64,000 nucleotides of DNA from an uncultured Rivibacter sp. (GTDB taxonomy: Bacteria; Pseudomonadota; Gammaproteobacteria; Burkholderiales; Burkholderiaceae), in contig CAMLLU010000021.1 in assembly GCA_946480925.1 (NCBI GenBank), positions 14,600-78,599 of the forward strand, in the 5' to 3' direction. Of the stretch, positions 63,634 to 64,000 are shown piece by piece. The notes beneath the pieces were generated by a model. The model was not told the DNA's origin and ran no database searches. It saw only the letters and a program-made list of their open reading frames with translations. A program made the position numbers and the translations under genes. Within the stretch, counting starts at the first letter, position 1, and the number at the start of each line of letters is the position of its first letter.

Positions 63634-63658
63634 TGCCGCTCACTTCCTGTACCAGCCC

Positions 63659-63721
63659 AGTTTGAACGGGCAGCGATGTCGTGGGCAGGCACGGGCGCGA
63701 AGCGAACGCCGGCCTTGCGAA
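63659..63721 (-). promoter_or_regulatory. plant-inducible promoter (PIP box and -10) for the effector-like gene
   Basis: On the minus strand TTCGC-N15-TTCGC occupies 63697-63721, an exact match to the PIP-box consensus bound by HrpX/HrpB-type activators. After 32 bases comes CAAACT at 63659-63664, fitting the YANNNT -10 at the expected 30-32 base spacing. The effector ATG lies 25 bases further on. Confidence 0.75.
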
Positions 63722-63743
63722 GGGGCCTTGCTGGCCGGCTGCC

Positions 63744-64000
63744 TCAGCGCTCGCTGAGTGCGTAAGCCTTTGCCTTGAGCACCGGCTTGAGGAGGTAGGA
63801 CAGCACGGTCTTCTGGCCGGTGAGGATGTCCACCTCGGCCGTCATGCCCGGGATGATGGGCTGGCTCTCGCTGAAGTTGGGCTGCGTGGTGCGCACGCGT
63901 ACCACGTAGAAGGCGTTGCCCCGCTCGTCGACCACGGTGTCTGGTGAGATGTTCTCGACCTTGGCTTCGAGCCCGCCGTAGACCGCGAAGTCGTAGGCGG
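63744..64000 (-). CDS. HlyD-family type I secretion adaptor (LapC-like), C-terminal part
   Basis: The last 85 codons of a membrane-fusion protein are visible, entering from beyond the right edge. AYDFAVYGGLEAKVENISPDT and PGMTAEVDILTGQKTVLSYLLKPVLKA are signature sequences of the HlyD/PrsE/LapC adaptor C-terminus, which bridges an inner-membrane ABC exporter (LapB) and a TolC channel. It is probably the adaptor for the giant adhesin; the rest of the gene and the exporter are expected outside the window. Confidence 0.9.
   Translation of the reverse strand, partial: AYDFAVYGGLEAKVENISPDTVVDERGNAFYVVRVRTTQPNFSESQPIIPGMTAEVDILTGQKTVLSYLLKPVLKAKAYALSER

Overview
The window is uniformly GC-rich and looks like a chromosomal segment of a beta-proteobacterium of the order Burkholderiales (Comamonadaceae or Sphaerotilaceae grade). 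This rests on codon usage, palindromic intergenic elements of a kind I recall from that group, a Lap-type adhesin system, a Fur-box-like site and a plant-inducible (PIP) promoter. A plant-associated lifestyle is an inference from two things: a gene resembling type III effectors of the HopX/XopE/RipE1 family behind a perfect PIP box, and an apparent xylan-binding module inserted into the giant adhesin.

Layout. (1) 0-8.4 kb: a divergent sugar or polyol locus, with a GlpD-like dehydrogenase and an FGGY kinase on the minus strand, and a binding protein, ABC ATPase, permease, aldo/keto reductase and class I aldolase on the plus strand. (2) 8.5-26 kb: two very large exported beta-propeller/di-haem cytochrome proteins, a MalT-like regulator divergent from the second, a GMC oxidoreductase with a TTG start, two small unknown genes, an erythromycin-esterase-family protein, D-serine dehydratase overlapped by a MEKHLA-domain gene, and a PhnB-like protein. 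(3) 26.3-31.2 kb: an iron-type unit. A DUF3501-like domain is in frame with a TonB-dependent receptor, followed by an exported CbiX-like protein with a His/Asp-rich linker, behind a Fur-box-like site. (4) 31.3-33 kb: a histidine kinase, tRNA-Ser(GGA) and a small DUF3606 protein.

(5) 33.3-59.3 kb: a biofilm-adhesion module. It has a TolC-type outer-membrane protein (LapE role), LapG protease, LapD receptor, a diguanylate cyclase with an I-site, an EAL phosphodiesterase, and a 6171-residue RTX adhesin. The adhesin carries an N-terminal retention module with a PAAG LapG site, 43 tandem Ig-like or Calx-beta units, a CBM inserted into one unit, a PA14-like segment, RTX repeats and a type I secretion signal. 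The LapC-type adaptor begins beyond the right edge and ends at 63.7 kb. The expected logic, from the Pseudomonas Lap paradigm, is that high c-di-GMP makes LapD sequester LapG and keeps the adhesin on the surface, while low c-di-GMP frees LapG to cut it.

(6) 59.5-63.6 kb: a GltS-type glutamate symporter coupled to a TAXI-type lipoprotein, then the effector-like gene, inserted between the adhesin and its secretion adaptor.

The most noteworthy items are the HopX-like effector with its PIP promoter, the DUF3501-TonB receptor fusion with the exported CbiX-like partner, and the xylan-binding insertion in the adhesin. All family assignments come from reading motifs by eye; no database search was run.
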